A DNA stretch of 6,520 nt. Origin: Zavarzinia sp. (lineage in GTDB: Bacteria; Pseudomonadota; Alphaproteobacteria; Zavarziniales; Zavarziniaceae). Below are positions 6,504 to 6,520 of this stretch, in pieces. The position numbers and the translations under genes are program-made. The stretch lies in the NCBI GenBank assembly GCA_028694545.1, contig JAQVKV010000141.1, positions 1-6,520 of the forward strand, given 5' to 3'. Every line of letters begins with the position of its first letter. Within the stretch, counting starts at the first letter, position 1. The notes under the pieces were generated by a model, which ran no database searches, was not told the DNA's origin, and worked only from the letters and a program-made list of their open reading frames with translations.

Positions 6504-6520
6504 TCGATCCCTTCGAAGGG

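Noticed and set aside
6509..6520. 12-bp palindrome CCCTTCGAAGGG just after the lysR stop, considered as a terminator
   Set aside because: It is cut by the window edge, has no visible loop or T-run, and is better explained as part of the frameshifted LysR continuation encoding PFEG.

Overview
This is a GC-rich window (about two thirds G+C by eye) in which G/C-ending codons dominate. Together with the GcvA-type LysR regulator and the enzyme families present, this suggests a proteobacterium, most likely an alphaproteobacterium. That assignment is an inference; no rRNA or species marker is present.

Layout. Positions 1-5515 hold four tightly packed minus-strand genes that look like one operon. 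In transcription order they are hyuB (5515 to 3752), hyuA (3717 to 1630), an isochorismatase-fold cysteine hydrolase (1627 to 953) and an amidohydrolase related to isoaspartyl dipeptidase IadA (960 down past the left edge, so partial). The spacings are 34 bp, 2 bp and an 8-bp overlap, which point to co-transcription and translational coupling. A 199-bp divergent intergenic region (5516-5714) separates the operon from a plus-strand LysR-family regulator (5715-6503). The regulator reads as C-terminally truncated by a 1-nt frameshift just before the right edge.

How the genes may work together. HyuA and HyuB are the two subunits of an ATP-dependent ring-opening amidohydrolase of the hydantoinase/5-oxoprolinase/N-methylhydantoinase family. 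The cysteine hydrolase has the Asp-Lys-Cys triad used by enzymes that remove carbamoyl or ureido groups, such as N-carbamoylsarcosine amidohydrolase, RutB and biuret hydrolase. The IadA relative keeps the binuclear metal site but has lost several substrate-contact residues of E. coli IadA. The simplest model is catabolism of a cyclic imide, hydantoin or lactam: ATP-driven ring opening by HyuAB, amide or carbamoyl cleavage by the cysteine hydrolase, and a further C-N bond hydrolysis by the amidohydrolase. The adjacent LysR protein is the likely regulator. The substrate is not determined by the sequence. No transporter, mobile element, tRNA, rRNA or CRISPR array is visible in the window.
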